Of a DNA stretch of 64,000 nt, positions 12,645 through 23,917 are shown piece by piece; positions within the stretch are counted from its first letter, which is position 1; every line of letters starts with the position of its first letter. Under the pieces are notes generated by a model. It did not search any database and was not told where the DNA came from. It worked only from the letters and a program-made list of their open reading frames with translations. Made by a program: the position numbers and the translations under genes. Source of the DNA: Terfezia claveryi (Eukaryota > Ascomycota > Pezizomycetes > Pezizales > Pezizaceae); assembly GCA_015179025.1 (NCBI GenBank), contig WHUX01000100.1, positions 62,001 to 126,000 of the forward strand, written 5' to 3'.

Positions 12645-12882
12645 ATGCCCATTCTTGGCTCTGCTGGTTCTTTATGACAAAAAATGCAAAATTGAGGATC
12701 TGGCGTTTTTATTTGGTGGCCAAAAGGTTTTTAAGGATTTCAGAAATTTGGGCTAGAATATTCACAAAGTATGCTGGGTTTCTGGATGATCTTGGTTCAG
12801 GTATATGCGCAATTACTTTATGCCAGTTATGCAGTCGTGATACAGTATGCTTCTTCTCAACCTTCCCCTCAGGCGCTCCGTA

Positions 12883-13834
12883 TCATACTTGGGCCTCATG
12901 CTCCTTCAACCAGGCCGCCAGCTTCGCCAATGCTTTGCCTCTGTGCGAAATCTTATTTTTCTCCACATTATCCATCTCCGCGTACCTATATCCCACTGTC
13001 AGCCGCCCCAGCCTCAACAGCCACTGGAATTTAAAATATAGAAGAACATACGTCTGCCCCTCATACTCAAACACTGCGTCCCATCCGAAATCCCCCGGAC
13101 CCCGCGCTGGGACAATTCTCCCCTACGACAAACACATACCCAGATTAGCGTGAATCCCTCCATTTTTTGCAAGGCTTACATACCTTCGTCTTCCCCTGAA
13201 AGAGCAACACCTCCTTCCCCGGCCCTTCACAATATGCAAACGTACATATCGCCTCTGCAGATTTATCGGAGTATGCTGCTAGTATATTATTCAAGCCTAG
13301 GAACGCCACCCATCATTAGCACTCACTCAGTCCATCGTAGACATCACACCTGGGCGGGGAGGAGATACCTTCATGACCCAAGAACTTCATGAACCATTTT
13401 CTAAACATAATCACCAACGAAATCAGTGCCTCAAGCTTCCTCTTACATCACCCCTCTAGTTCCAAATCATGGGTGTATGACCCACATATATACCCCCGGC
13501 AGCCCCTTCAATGCATTAAATCCCAACGCCGTATCCTCCACCAGCACTGGCCCGCCAACCTGCCCTCAAAACCCATAGATTTAGTCCCGCTTTTCTGCCT
13601 CTCCATCTTCAGGCCCAAGCTCTATCATATCTCTCTCTCTAATGCACTACTTACAATCTCTGCTGCTCTCCTACACTTTTCCGTCGATACCTCCTCTACC
13701 GATCCCTGTAGCTCAGGCAAGTCCAAATCGCGGCTCTGCAATTCTACCACTCCTTCAGTGGTTGCAGACAATATTGCCTGGACCTCACGGAGCTTATTGG
13801 CATTGCCTGTGATAAACAGCAGAGTTTGGGGCAT
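12883..13834 (-). CDS. HAM1: Inosine triphosphate pyrophosphatase (Ham1)
   Basis: Housecleaning enzyme that hydrolyses ITP, dITP and XTP to monophosphates plus pyrophosphate, keeping deaminated purines out of DNA and RNA. Six exons on the minus strand: 13834-13655, 13559-13486, 13400-13369, 13296-13184, 13122-13052 and 12985-12883, giving 190 aa, the usual Ham1 length (~190-200). Motifs are [12 protein letters not shown] (nucleotide binding, ~7-18), [18 protein letters not shown] (catalytic Asp), [15 protein letters not shown] and [11 protein letters not shown] at the C-terminus. Every junction restores conserved sequence, for example GVY/IKWF and HEG/LNN. Intron 2 uses gtgggt as donor. Exon 3 is only 32 nt. 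The first ATG fits the family start. Confidence 0.95.
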
Positions 13835-14530
13835 TTTTGGTGGAGTTTGGTGGTTGGGCTGATGCAGGAAACAAAGTTATCTAGTTCAGTTTGATACTTG
13901 CAGAATTTCGCTTAGAAATTGAGACAAAAATGTTGTACAACCACTCTATACACAACCCAAAAGTCAAAAAAATAAAGAAAAGTGTAATAAACATCAAAAA
14001 AATATTGCCTATAGAAAAGAAAATACATCTGCACCCACTGATAATAGTCGATCCCTATCCAAACCCAGGGCCCTACATACCCAGGGTTTCTCCGTCACAT
14101 ACCCGTGCTACAGAATATCTATAACGGCTTTTGAGAAATTCGTTGCATGTGGTAAGCCCTCGATTATTCCTGTGTGATTTCTATTACGCAGCATACTATA
14201 TCCTCGAGGAGAGGTGAAATCGGTACTGTATGTCTCATGCACGATTCGTAATGATTTAAGAAAAACTTTTACTGTTTGAGGTTGGGATGTACCGCTGCAA
14301 AAAAAAAAAAAACTAACATATATACATATGATCTTCGGGATTCACTTTACGTGGTGATTTGTATGGTTATTGCCCTAGTAAATTCTATCGATAAATTTAT
14401 GGAATCCATTTTTTTTCTTTCAGTTTTCACTACTTGTATTAACAACTTTGAGTTTGCGTGATAAGAAGCACTTATATAGACTCTCAGACTCAGATCTCCT
14501 ATGCCTCATTAAGCGAAATAACGGCAGTAT
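13835..14530. other. Spacer upstream of Ham1
   Basis: Promoter side of the Ham1 gene. It contains an A-rich tract near 14295 and no recognised gene. Confidence 0.45.
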
Positions 14531-14568
14531 CCAGTTTAGTCTGGTTTCCAGTTTAGTCCGGTTGGCAC
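14531..14568 (-). repeat. Putative Tc1-type transposon end
   Basis: Two near-tandem copies of a short motif, the second TAGTCCGGTTGGCAC (14554-14568). This matches, in reverse complement and with one change, a 15-bp sequence repeated elsewhere in the window. It lies about 300 bp before a Tc1/mariner transposase relic and begins with TA, so it may be that element's left terminus. Confidence 0.45.
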
Positions 14569-14844
14569 AACAACCTCCGTAGGAGGTATCCTGTTTAAAG
14601 ATTTCACCAGAAACAGCAAGTCGGAATTTAAGAGCTAGTGGTCGTCGAGTCAGATATGCAAGCAAGAAACCACATATATATATCTACAGCTAGTCGCCAA
14701 AAAAGGGTTTCTTGAGCACATAGCTAATGATATCTAACCATTTTCTCGGCGGAAAAGACTATGATATTTTACAGATAAATTAGGTACTTATTGAATTATC
14801 GCCACGTGGTAGCTTGCCTAAATGTTCATGCCAAGATATGCACT

Positions 14845-15400
14845 TACCTGAGTCTCCAAATTCAGAATATGATGAAAGATTCATTGCTCCAGCATTTAAG
14901 GATGCACGTATATCGGTTATGTTTGGGGAGAAATTGGATATGGATATCATTCACCTTTAGTTCCAATTCTAAAGCGAACCGCAGTCAATAGAACACATGA
15001 TACGGACCGATTGGGTTTGAACTCCAGGCAATATTGTGAGGAGGTTCTAGGACCATATCTACTACCACTTCTAAGACAGATTTCATCAATTGAACTCATT
15101 AGAAGTGATAGAAGATGGAGCTCCGAGCCATACATCCAAGTTTTCATACCGCTTGCAGCATGGGGGTCCACAGACTGTCTTGGCCAGCAAGTTTACCAAA
15201 TCTCAGTCTCATTGAGAATATTTGGTATCTGCTCAATTAACTATCTCCGCAGGCAATGGAGAAATGCTTACAGCCGTCCGCATAATGAACGGGAGTTGAT
15301 TGTTGCAGCACAGACCACTTGGGGGGACCTACCCTGGAGTCGCATATATAACTAACTGGTTTGATAAGGTGTGTAATTGAACTGTTATTCGCCCTGGTGG
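14845..15400 (+). pseudogene. Tc1/mariner transposase relic
   Basis: Fragments of a Tc1-type transposase are legible across two or three frames. In order: EYDERFIAPAFKDARISVM (near 14865), GEIGYGYHSPLVPIL (near 14930), GLNSRQYCEEVLGPYLLPLL (15014 on), VIEDGAPSHTSK with the second catalytic Asp (near 15105), SLIENIWYLL equivalent to the DLNPIENIW block but without its Asp (near 15205), and AAQTTWGDLPWSRIYN (near 15305). Order and spacing match the family. At least two frameshifts and internal stops make it non-functional. The N-terminal DNA-binding half was not recognised. Confidence 0.8.
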
Positions 15401-16797
15401 CCGCTCAACCTGCTGGTAAAGGGACTTAAGCATGTGTCTATCTATCAGTATCTATGATATTCAATTTGAGATTCTAGTATAATTCTTAGTATATCTCTTC
15501 TGGGCCTTGAAGTGCGTTGCGAGAGCATCCCAAGAATCAGGGGTGGCCCATGACCTTTGTCGGTCATCTGTACCTCCATAAGATTTGGCGTTTCAGGTTG
15601 ATCTCAAGGGGATTGGTACAAATAATGCGCGGACACCTGGCGTGCTGGTTTTTGGGGCCTGACGTGCTGTTTATTAGGATTAGGGTATCACAGAGCGGTC
15701 CACTAATCAGTTGCTTTTTGCATCAATAAAAAGGCGATCTCCCATGGCCCCATGCTCCATGCAATGCAAGTAATTGCACCAGACCTCTGTGAAGCTTCCC
15801 GTGTGCATGGTCGCTGCACTTTTCCCGCATACAAAACCCGCGAGCTGAGGGTGTAGCCGTTGCCGTTTCCATCTCCGTTTCCGTTTGATGCTCCCCTGGG
15901 TCAGCAGTTATCCCAGCAGCCCCAATTGCAAGGCGATGAAGTATCTTCAACATTTACCTTGCATTCCCCTGTGACGCCAGTCCATCATGTGTGTGCTCAC
16001 CAGAACAAAGCCTGAACCTCAGAACTGGGGTTCCACACGTAACTTTTGTAGATCCACCAGTACGGCTAGTCCTATCACCCTGGCAAGGATCAGTATCGAT
16101 AAGAAGAACGCGTTCATATTATTATATTTCCCCACCTCTCAGGCCACCCTAAAGGCCACCCCTCTGTGAGGGGTTGTGACTACAGACAGACCCCCTGTAC
16201 AAGGAATCATCAGGCCCCCTCTTCCCCTGCAAATTCATGTTAGCATCACGAGCGACCATCATCGCAAAGTAGAACTTACGTCCCAGCCCGCTACAAACGG
16301 GGAGAGCTAAAGCTAGATTCAAATTATTTTCGAAGCCGTTGACTTCCAGTTGCATGTAGTGCAGGAAGGTGCGTGGATTGGAGGCCTTGTTTGACCATTG
16401 TTGATGTACGCGCATCACACATCCAGCGTCCGCTGATGCACAGAATGGGGGGGGCCATAGGTTGACCGTCAGGTACTGAATTGTCCTGCTACTTATCCTT
16501 AATTAGTTGCGAATAGAGTTGTTGATCCGAGCTGCTACGTGAACATATCCTACCGGTGGACTCGTTTGCTATCCGGTATCAGGTTGGTTTCCACAACTTG
16601 GGTACTACTTGTACTTAAACCACCACACCACCCGCGTTCACTCAAAGAGTCGCCTGCAATTCAACACTCCACACTCTCCACACACTCCACACATCTTCTC
16701 TTTGCAGAAGCGAGCTGCTGCTGCTACTACTACTGCTGCTGCCCTCTTTCTGAACAAACCTCTCTAGCGGCACTTATCCTCACGGCAGCTTTCAATC
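15401..16797. other. Spacer upstream of Arb1
   Basis: No gene recognised. The last ~200 bases before the Arb1 ATG are CT/CA-rich (ACTCCACAC repeats and CTGCTGCTACTACTAC), as expected for a fungal leader. Confidence 0.45.
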
Positions 16798-18558
16798 ATG
16801 GGTGCCGACCTTGACGAAGGCTATTCCGACACGGAGTCAGCACAATTCCAGCCCCCCCCACCACCGCCTCCATTCTTGAAAAAACTCACGGATGACGCAC
16901 TATTGGCGGAGGCTAAGGCCCAGAACCTAGAGACAGAAGAGCCGGTCAAGAAGAAGAAGAAGAAGAGTAAAAAGAAGAAGAACAAGAATGTAAGACACAA
17001 GATCTGGAAATCTGGGACATGGCGAGTTGGACGGCGCTATTTTCTAACAATATGAATAGACCCAGCCATCAGGATTCGAAGGTGATTCACCAAAATGCTG
17101 TGCCAGGGCACCAGGGCTAATACAGGGATTAGAATACTATGTCGAGGCCGTGTTAACACCAGAACAGGCGGAGGAACTAAGCAAGCTATATTCAACGCAG
17201 GTTCACCCTTTCAACCTGTTGATACCCCGTGCTAACTTTTGTCTAGAAGAAAACCATTTGCAGAGTAATGTTCCCTCTTCTCCTGCTACACAATCCACAA
17301 AATAGCTAATTCATCTGGGTAGACGCATGGAGCTATGCATTCAACGATACCGGGCCAAACGCCGATGGGACCCCATACGCCTCAAACTCTTCGACCGGTA
17401 CCTCGTCCTTGGTGGCATCCGCACTGGTCAAAAAGCCTATGGAGGTGGTCTCTCTCTTGAAGCACGTGGAGAGGGAGCGGAGGAGCCTGATGCAGCAGAC
17501 ATTGCTGCACAAACGGCAACCGACTTCGTTGAAAACTATACGACGAGTGCTCGTAACCAAAACGACTGGACAGGGGCACCGGGTGTTTTTGAGGATGACG
17601 AAGAATGGTGGGTCGACTTTGAGTATGTGGTCAAAGTATTCTTGAGCCATGTCATCCAACAAGTATTTTGCTTGCATACAGAGGAAGATTTACTGCTAGG
17701 CATTAAGACGATTAGAAATTTTCTGAACTATGTAGGTCTTGTTCAACTCCCCTCCTAGCAAGTACACATCTAAACGTCCTCACTCTTCAATCAGGTCGTC
17801 TTCCACAACGTTGCCCCCGAATATTCATCAAATATCTTCAAAGCTATCTCCATCTGCACTCTTGCCGAAAAGGAGCTTCTCTTCTGCAACGCCGCAAACG
17901 GAAAACTTCCAGGACTCTTCAATACCTGTTGCTCCGCCCTCTTCGGAGGCCACTACCTCAATTTATACGAAGATGACCAAGCAACTACCTGGGAAGGCAA
18001 ATCCTCCTCGAATCACCCCTCTCTTGGAATCCCTAGGGATATAGCGCAGAGGCACTACCTAGAGTGTATCGCTAAAATTGGTACACCAGAGCAGATAGCT
18101 GCGGATGTTGAGGGGGTGAAGCTTGTCAGGCAGGATGCTATTGCGTTTGAGGTTTTGAGCATTGACTTGCCGAAAAGTGGGGCAGGGGGATCGAGGGAGC
18201 TGGGAAGCCTCTATGCTAAGGCCTGGGTGTATGAAGGGGAGAGGATGCCAAAGCATGGGTTGCCAGAGGAGGGCTGGAAGCTATGGGTTGAGAAGGATAT
18301 TGGGATATATCTGTTCGTGGGAGTGAAGGTCCAGGCCGTGGTTTATACACTGAGCAATGGCTTATTCTATCTAGATACTGTAACGGTGAGTCTCAATCTT
18401 TTTGGCCCTTGCTGCTTCGACGGTGATGTTCAATTCTGATAAGGTATGGATAGGCCTTGAGTCCTTCTTATTATACGTACCTTGAGCCGCCGAACCAGAG
18501 CGACATCAACGACGACGCGGATGGTGAAGATGCAGAGGGGTGTTCTGCTTTAACGTAG
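16798..18558 (+). CDS. ARB1: Argonaute siRNA chaperone (ARC) subunit Arb1
   Basis: Homologue of fission-yeast Arb1, which binds Argonaute in the ARC complex, holds duplex siRNA and is needed for heterochromatin. Proposed exons: 16798-16989, 17061-17082, 17133-17196, 17247-17264, 17323-17731, 17795-18385 and 18454-18558, giving about 466 aa. Family blocks are the Lys-rich N-terminal tract (KKKKKKSKKKK), PSGFE/EYYVEAVLTP, RKPFAERMELCIQRYRAKRR, LVLGGIRTGQKAYGGGL, WWVDFEYVVKVFLS, IRNFLNY/VVFHNVAPEY, LAEKELLF and CCSALFGGHY. One junction is unresolved. The strong-looking donor at 17201 (CAG/gttcac) puts the next exon out of frame, while a GC donor at 17197 keeps it in frame. A one-base frameshift or assembly error is the alternative. 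Confidence 0.85.
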
Positions 18559-19255
18559 GAGTATAAAGCTACTTCAGTACTTTCACAACCCAACAAGGAA
18601 CCTGGCGTTGGGGAGGTGCTGCCTCCTCTTGAGTTTTTTCCGCTACTGAGCTCTAGGATGTTTATGCACAATGTATTGTCGTACAAGAGGGGCTTGGCTC
18701 TTCTTTTCTCTCTTGTGTTCTTCTCCTTTCTCACATTCACTGGTCCCAGGCAAATATGGAAACAGTTAGGACGACCTTGGTATGGGGTGACTATGGCACT
18801 GAACTGGGTCATTAGGGATTAACCTTGACAGGTACTTGTAGCTAGCATTATCAATATCTTGCGGTATAGGTCCTTGTCGCTCTGTGGTATAGCCGAGAGT
18901 ATCGAGAATCTCCTACTAGAGACTATAAACGGCTAAGTTCAAGGGGTGGGAAATGTAGAGCACCGATGGAAGTTATCCTATAAAATTTACAACAGAAGTA
19001 GCACTAGAATCAATACTTACTATGACGCCACCATAATCACCACCACCAATCCCTATATTACCACAGCATGCAGATCCTTCCAAGAGAGAGCTTTGCACCC
19101 TTGCACTTATAACCCATGTAGCCCAGTAAGCACGAAATGAAAACAAAGAGCTTTTGCTGTCCTACCTATCTCTCCTTAGTAATCATCGACGTTGCAACAC
19201 ACACCTCTCATGGCCGCTAACATGGGGGTTATGCTGATGGGCAGGCCACCCATGC
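18559..19255. other. 3' flank of Arb1, no gene seen
   Basis: Short open frames only (for example 18616-18822), none with a recognisable domain. Confidence 0.45.
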
Positions 19256-20110
19256 AGAGTCTTCTGATGACGACAACGATGACAAGACACCTGTATATCG
19301 AGCCCCAACCACCTATGAGAGGAAGAACTGGGCCTTAGCGGATGCGGAATGGGGGAACATGAGTGCCTAGAATACCTCCGATTCTCAAGAGCAGAGATCG
19401 CAGAGCTTATAAGATATTTGGGACTTGCAGAATGGGTGGGTGGATTCGCCAGTTAAATCACATTGGGCGATATGCCAGGTGTGCGGAACAAGGGCTTTGC
19501 ATGTTACTCTACCCGCCGGCTGGCATCCCCAGGGCGGCTGAAAGATATGATGCATTTAACGGCTACAAAAGAACAGCAGCTCTAGTATTCGGGGCAAAGG
19601 GGTACCATGGCATTAAGTAACAGAGAATTATGACACCGGATGGCTTGATTAGCAGCCTCTATAGCCCTGAGTTCAGCCCTACGGGTGATTGGAAGCCCTG
19701 GCAGGAATCGGGGGTGGAAGAGATATTACGGCGGGTATTGCACACAATCCACCGAATGCACTGAGCGGTGGCCTATATCTCTACGGTGATCCAGCATATG
19801 CACCATCCTATGGCATTCGAGCACCTTACTGTGCAAAAAGGAGGCGAGGACTGACACCAGATCAGGAGGCGTTCAATGTTGTTATATCCAAATACCGCAT
19901 TGTAGTGGACTGGGGATTTTGCCAATGTGTTGAATCAGTTCACATCTGGAGCGTGGGCAGAAAGTTGGGCTTTCGCCAATTGCAGTTAATTACATGATAT
20001 CTGTCCTTCGATGGAATTGCCAAACCTGCTTGCGACAAAGAAATCAGATCAGCGACCACTTTGGCAATCGAATCCGGGCTTCTTCTTTGGAAACCTACCT
20101 ATCCTAACTT
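19256..20110 (+). pseudogene. PIF/Harbinger transposase relic (DDE_Tnp_4 type)
   Basis: Broken transposase of the PIF/Harbinger superfamily, readable on the plus strand in shifting frames. An acidic N-terminus is followed by YLRFSRAEIAELIRYLGL (near 19375), RRLASPGRLKDMMHL (near 19518), YDAFNGYKRTAAL then RIMTPDGLISSLYSP (19545-19680), LYLYGDPAYAPSYGIRAPY (near 19775), LTPDQEAFNVV and SKYRIVVDWGF (19855-19920), and a C-terminal NYMISVLRWNCQTCLRQRNQ and SLETYLS. These blocks match the order of Harbinger transposases. Stops and frameshifts near 19620, 19740 and 19985 show it is dead. No terminal repeats were found. Confidence 0.8.
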
Positions 20111-20119
20111 GATTGCTCT

Positions 20120-21260
20120 TTATCCTTCACCAACTGCTGAAGAAGCTGTTTGATGCTATCCTGGTTTGCCTCGAAACTAGACATTCTTGCCTTAAGTTCT
20201 GCAACATCGATGGCGAATTCGGAGTCGGCGGATGGGGTGGATTCGGAGGCTGTGGATGAGCTTGATTGGGGAGCTGCGAAAGAGCTGGATTGGGGACTGC
20301 AGATGAGCTTGGACTGCTGCAGAAAGAAAGTACGATGCGGGAAAGTTGAGATGTAGGGGGTTGCTTAAGGCACTGAAGAAGCTTAGGAAGTACCTGTATA
20401 AGGTCAGATTCCTAGTCAAAATCAATGCTAAGACGCTCGTCTATCAACTTAACCAAGCAGTGTCAGATTTGCTAGGGTTAGTGGTAAACAGGTAGTCAGC
20501 CTGGATCGGGCTATTCTCCAGCGATATCAAGCATGTAGCGGGAAAGAAGTATGGAGACTCGGATGCATTATCCCACAGAAGATCAGTTTCAGAGTCGGAA
20601 GAATATAGTGAGGATGAGTTGGAAGAATCGATGGATGCAGATTTGACTATGAATGAGATTGAAGATGAGGGTGAAAATGAGATGGAAGACGGGTTGAAGA
20701 GCAAGAGATGCTAGGGGAGTTAAGAAGGATCAGGAAGTTCCTGCATGACTTAGAATGACCTGCACATATGACGGATAAGCAATTTGACTCTTTTAGGCTC
20801 AATGCTTTGAAGTTCATCCTTTAAAATGGTTTTGTTTTTCGCAGAGGACGGCAGAATATGCCACTGAAGAGGGTGGTATGGGAAAAGAACAAGCAAATGG
20901 AGATTATGCAGGAGCTCCACGAAGATAGTGGGTATCGGGGAAAGAAGGGGACGTATGAAATAATAGCTCTACGGTATTGGTGGAGAGGGCTGTACCGAGA
21001 CATAGAGAAAAGTGGGTTCGGGCCTGTGAGCAATATCAAAAAACATCGCCAATCAAAGCAACGGAAGAGCTGCATCCTACACTTGAGAATTCACTATGGT
21101 TAAGAGTCGGGTTAGATGTGATCCATATGCCAACAAATGAGGGAATGACAAGAATAGTAGTGTAGGAATCTGTCCGACTCTCACAATAGGAACGAAGAGA
21201 GATAACAGTGGACAATAAGGACAATAACGAGAGTCGGACAAGAACCTGTCCGACTCTCAA
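20120..21260 (+). pseudogene. Ty3/gypsy retrotransposon remnant (integrase part)
   Basis: Plus-strand fragments resemble the region between RNase H and integrase in Ty3/gypsy polyproteins: KQFDSFRLNALKFIL (near 20775), MPLKRVVWEKNKQMEIMQEL (20858 on), LHEDSGYRGKKGTYEIIALR and YWWRGLYRDIEKW with the integrase zinc-binding pattern decayed (one His and one Cys replaced), then LWLRVGLDVIHMPT near 21105. A frameshift lies near 21013 and a stop near 21163. On the minus strand, 20290-20120 encodes AELKARMSSFEANQDSIKQL, which resembles a gag N-terminus, so the relic is probably rearranged. No LTR pair was found. Confidence 0.72.
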
Positions 21261-21335
21261 AACAGGACCCAGGGAGAGACGGTTGTTACAGTGTTAGGAG
21301 ATTACCTCTCCTGGTTGCTTTGAAATTGCTCAATA

Positions 21336-21475
21336 ATCAATAAAAACTTAAGTTAACTTGCTAAAATCTGTCCCTTGCTCTCATGATTACTCTTATCTAC
21401 ATCTTATTTGAGTAATCATGAGAGCAAGGAAAAGATGAGACAGGATTTTAGCAAGTTAACCGCAATTTTATTGAC
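21336..21475. repeat. Long imperfect hairpin / foldback repeat
   Basis: Left arm 21352-21392 and right arm 21410-21460 are inverted copies (both contain GTTAACTTGCTAAAATC and CCTTGCTCTCATGATTACTC) around a 17-nt loop. The right arm carries about 10 extra bases. Weaker pairing extends to the TCAATAAAA stretches at about 21336 and 21474. This is consistent with a foldback element or small MITE. Confidence 0.85.
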
Positions 21476-23917
21476 CATATTAGCAACTTTGGTTAACTTG
21501 ATATTGTACATAAACGTCTTGCCAGGCTCGAAATCTGGCTGCGAGCGCGGGAGTGGTGTCTTGGGTAGCCATTGAGCTGGTTCTGGTTCAACTTGCTCTG
21601 CGCAGGTTGATTCGGCGCAGGTTGATCTGGTAGGCGGGGCGGAGGTATAGGTATGTGGTCGTAGCTTTAAGAAGATTTTTTATTTTTATTTTTAATTTTT
21701 AATTGATGCGATAGTTCCTAATTTAGTTATATTTGGATTAGAGGTGGCGGGAATCCGTTCTAACCAATCAGTGTACGAGCTATGGAACGTAAAAACATAA
21801 CTTAATTAAAAACTCTCACCAACAACAAAAGAAAAAATAAAAACAATGTTCATGAGTCACCTTTTGGATGTAGATATCTTCCTTGCCATAATCCCAAAAG
21901 CCTGTAGATGTACTGTATATATACAAACCTAACCGATAAACACAGGAATGACAAGGAATGATTCCACTTACAACACCAGCAACCCAATGTAACGGCGTAA
22001 GGATTCTCCCCTCAATTCTATGCATTTGTTCTTGAATCTGGTTGAGTTGGTTGACAATTATTGACCACTGCCATGTTCTTGTATTTTGACCATATAGCAA
22101 CCCCAACAAATAATAGATCCCTAAAATAAACCAAACAATTAGTCTTGAAACTATGCACCTTCGTCTTTGTCTCACACCTGCTTTTCTTCCATATTTGATT
22201 CTCCAATATCTATATCTCCTCAGCTCTCTATCTCAAGATAAAAAACTGATTGGAGTGTACCGTTATGCAACCATCCGAAGTCTCACGCACCAAACCTACT
22301 AGGTAGCGTAGTTACTGCTTTCCTGGGCCTAGCTGCACATGGGCTGGGCTCTACTATAACCCCATGTGTATTATATGTAACAAAGGAGGTGGCCTTGAGC
22401 GACATTGGCATACAGACCTCGAACAGCCCAATCCCCATTGATATTTCATGAAACTTCCTACTCTGAGATCCATAACTACCGAAACGCACTTGTCAAAAAA
22501 GGATAACTATACAATAAGTGTGCCAACCAGACTAACAATAAGTAGCAAAGGAGCCCTGAAATGCAGCAGACATGCTTGGGAGGGCCAAGCAGAGTTGATA
22601 GTGCGGAGAAGTGCGGAGACCATTTCCTCTTCCAACGAGATGAAGCACCCTTCTCTCAATCTTTGCTCTCCTATAGCCTCATTCCTATCTGCTCGTCTCT
22701 CATCCAAGTCCTCCCGGTGCGCTTAAGTGGTCCTTCTCAAAATGTCCGAGTCTGAAACACCTCGCATACTGGTGCTCTAATGTCTAACTCGCATCCTTCT
22801 TTCTCATGTGAAGGATCACCCCCTTCTCTATCCCTTAAGGCTCGCTCGGTGTGTTCTGCTCCGTTCTTTGCGAATTGCAGTCTCCATTATTGATACCCTC
22901 CCCTCTCTTCGTGCTTGTCTTCTCCGTAGCTTTCCCTCGCTAACTCCCGGCAACCGGTCTGGGATACCCAGTCCCTCCCTGTTATTTGGTCCTCTTCCTC
23001 CTCTTTCTCATGACCAGACTACCTTACCAACGATTATTCATTTTACACAAATAGAAATGGAATCATATTGGCGCCGGCTTGATAGGTACTGTACCTCTAC
23101 CTAATCCACTGCCCCCCTCGGCCCCATTCCGTATGTATATATACTTTGTAGGAATACTCTCGCCGGTCGTGCGAAAAAAACCAGGGAGGAAAGTTGAACT
23201 GTGGGAAGCACACTATAAGCGTGACCGGATCGCACTCATGTATATAGAGAACAAGAGCACGAGCACCATAGCCTTCAGACTATAGCGATAGCTAAGATAG
23301 TTCAACGAATCTGAACTAAGCACAATCACCAATATTTCCTCCGTTCGTAACCTTCGTAGTCGTAATGCTTTATAACGGCCTACGCATCGGCGCCGGCTCC
23401 CCCAACGCCACACCAGGATGAGCAGGCAGATAGTCTAGAGGGAATACTACTGATAAGCCTTCTCCAATTTCAACACTCGTAGAACTTTTCTAAAGTAATT
23501 TTGTCTTTGAATCAAACCTCGGATTTAGAGTGAGTGATTACCCTGAAATTACCGGTTGCCAAGACGGCCCAGATATCGCAGCAATTTGCTGGATTGCAGA
23601 GGACAGAGCCAGCGTTTCCAAAAACAAATCATCGGAGGAAATGCAACTGTTACTTCGTCGCGGGGGATGCGGTGGGGGTTGCGCATGTGTGGAGATGGAT
23701 AGGCGAGGGTTAGTCTCATAGTCTCGGGATGTTATGTAACGTCGGAGCTCCCTACCGAAGCGATAGCTACCTTTGTTAAACTACAGCTGCCAGCATATAA
23801 GCTGTACCCCTCCCCCTCTCTACCGTAGATACAGGTACGTATAGAGGAAATACACCTTCCCAGTGCTCCTCATCCCCAGCTAACCAACGAAGGATCCCAG
23901 CAAACCACCATTGAACG
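21476..23917. other. Gene-poor spacer before GABA aminotransferase
   Basis: No protein family recognised. A minus-strand open frame at 21816-22175 lacks a known domain. One copy of the dispersed 15-bp motif lies at 22520-22534. The final ~100 bases are the promoter/leader of the aminotransferase. Confidence 0.45.
22520..22534 (+). repeat. Dispersed motif GTGCCAACCAGACTA, copy 1
   Basis: Exact copy of a 15-bp sequence that also occurs at 47188, 51975 and 56774. Flanks are unrelated. Confidence 0.9.
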
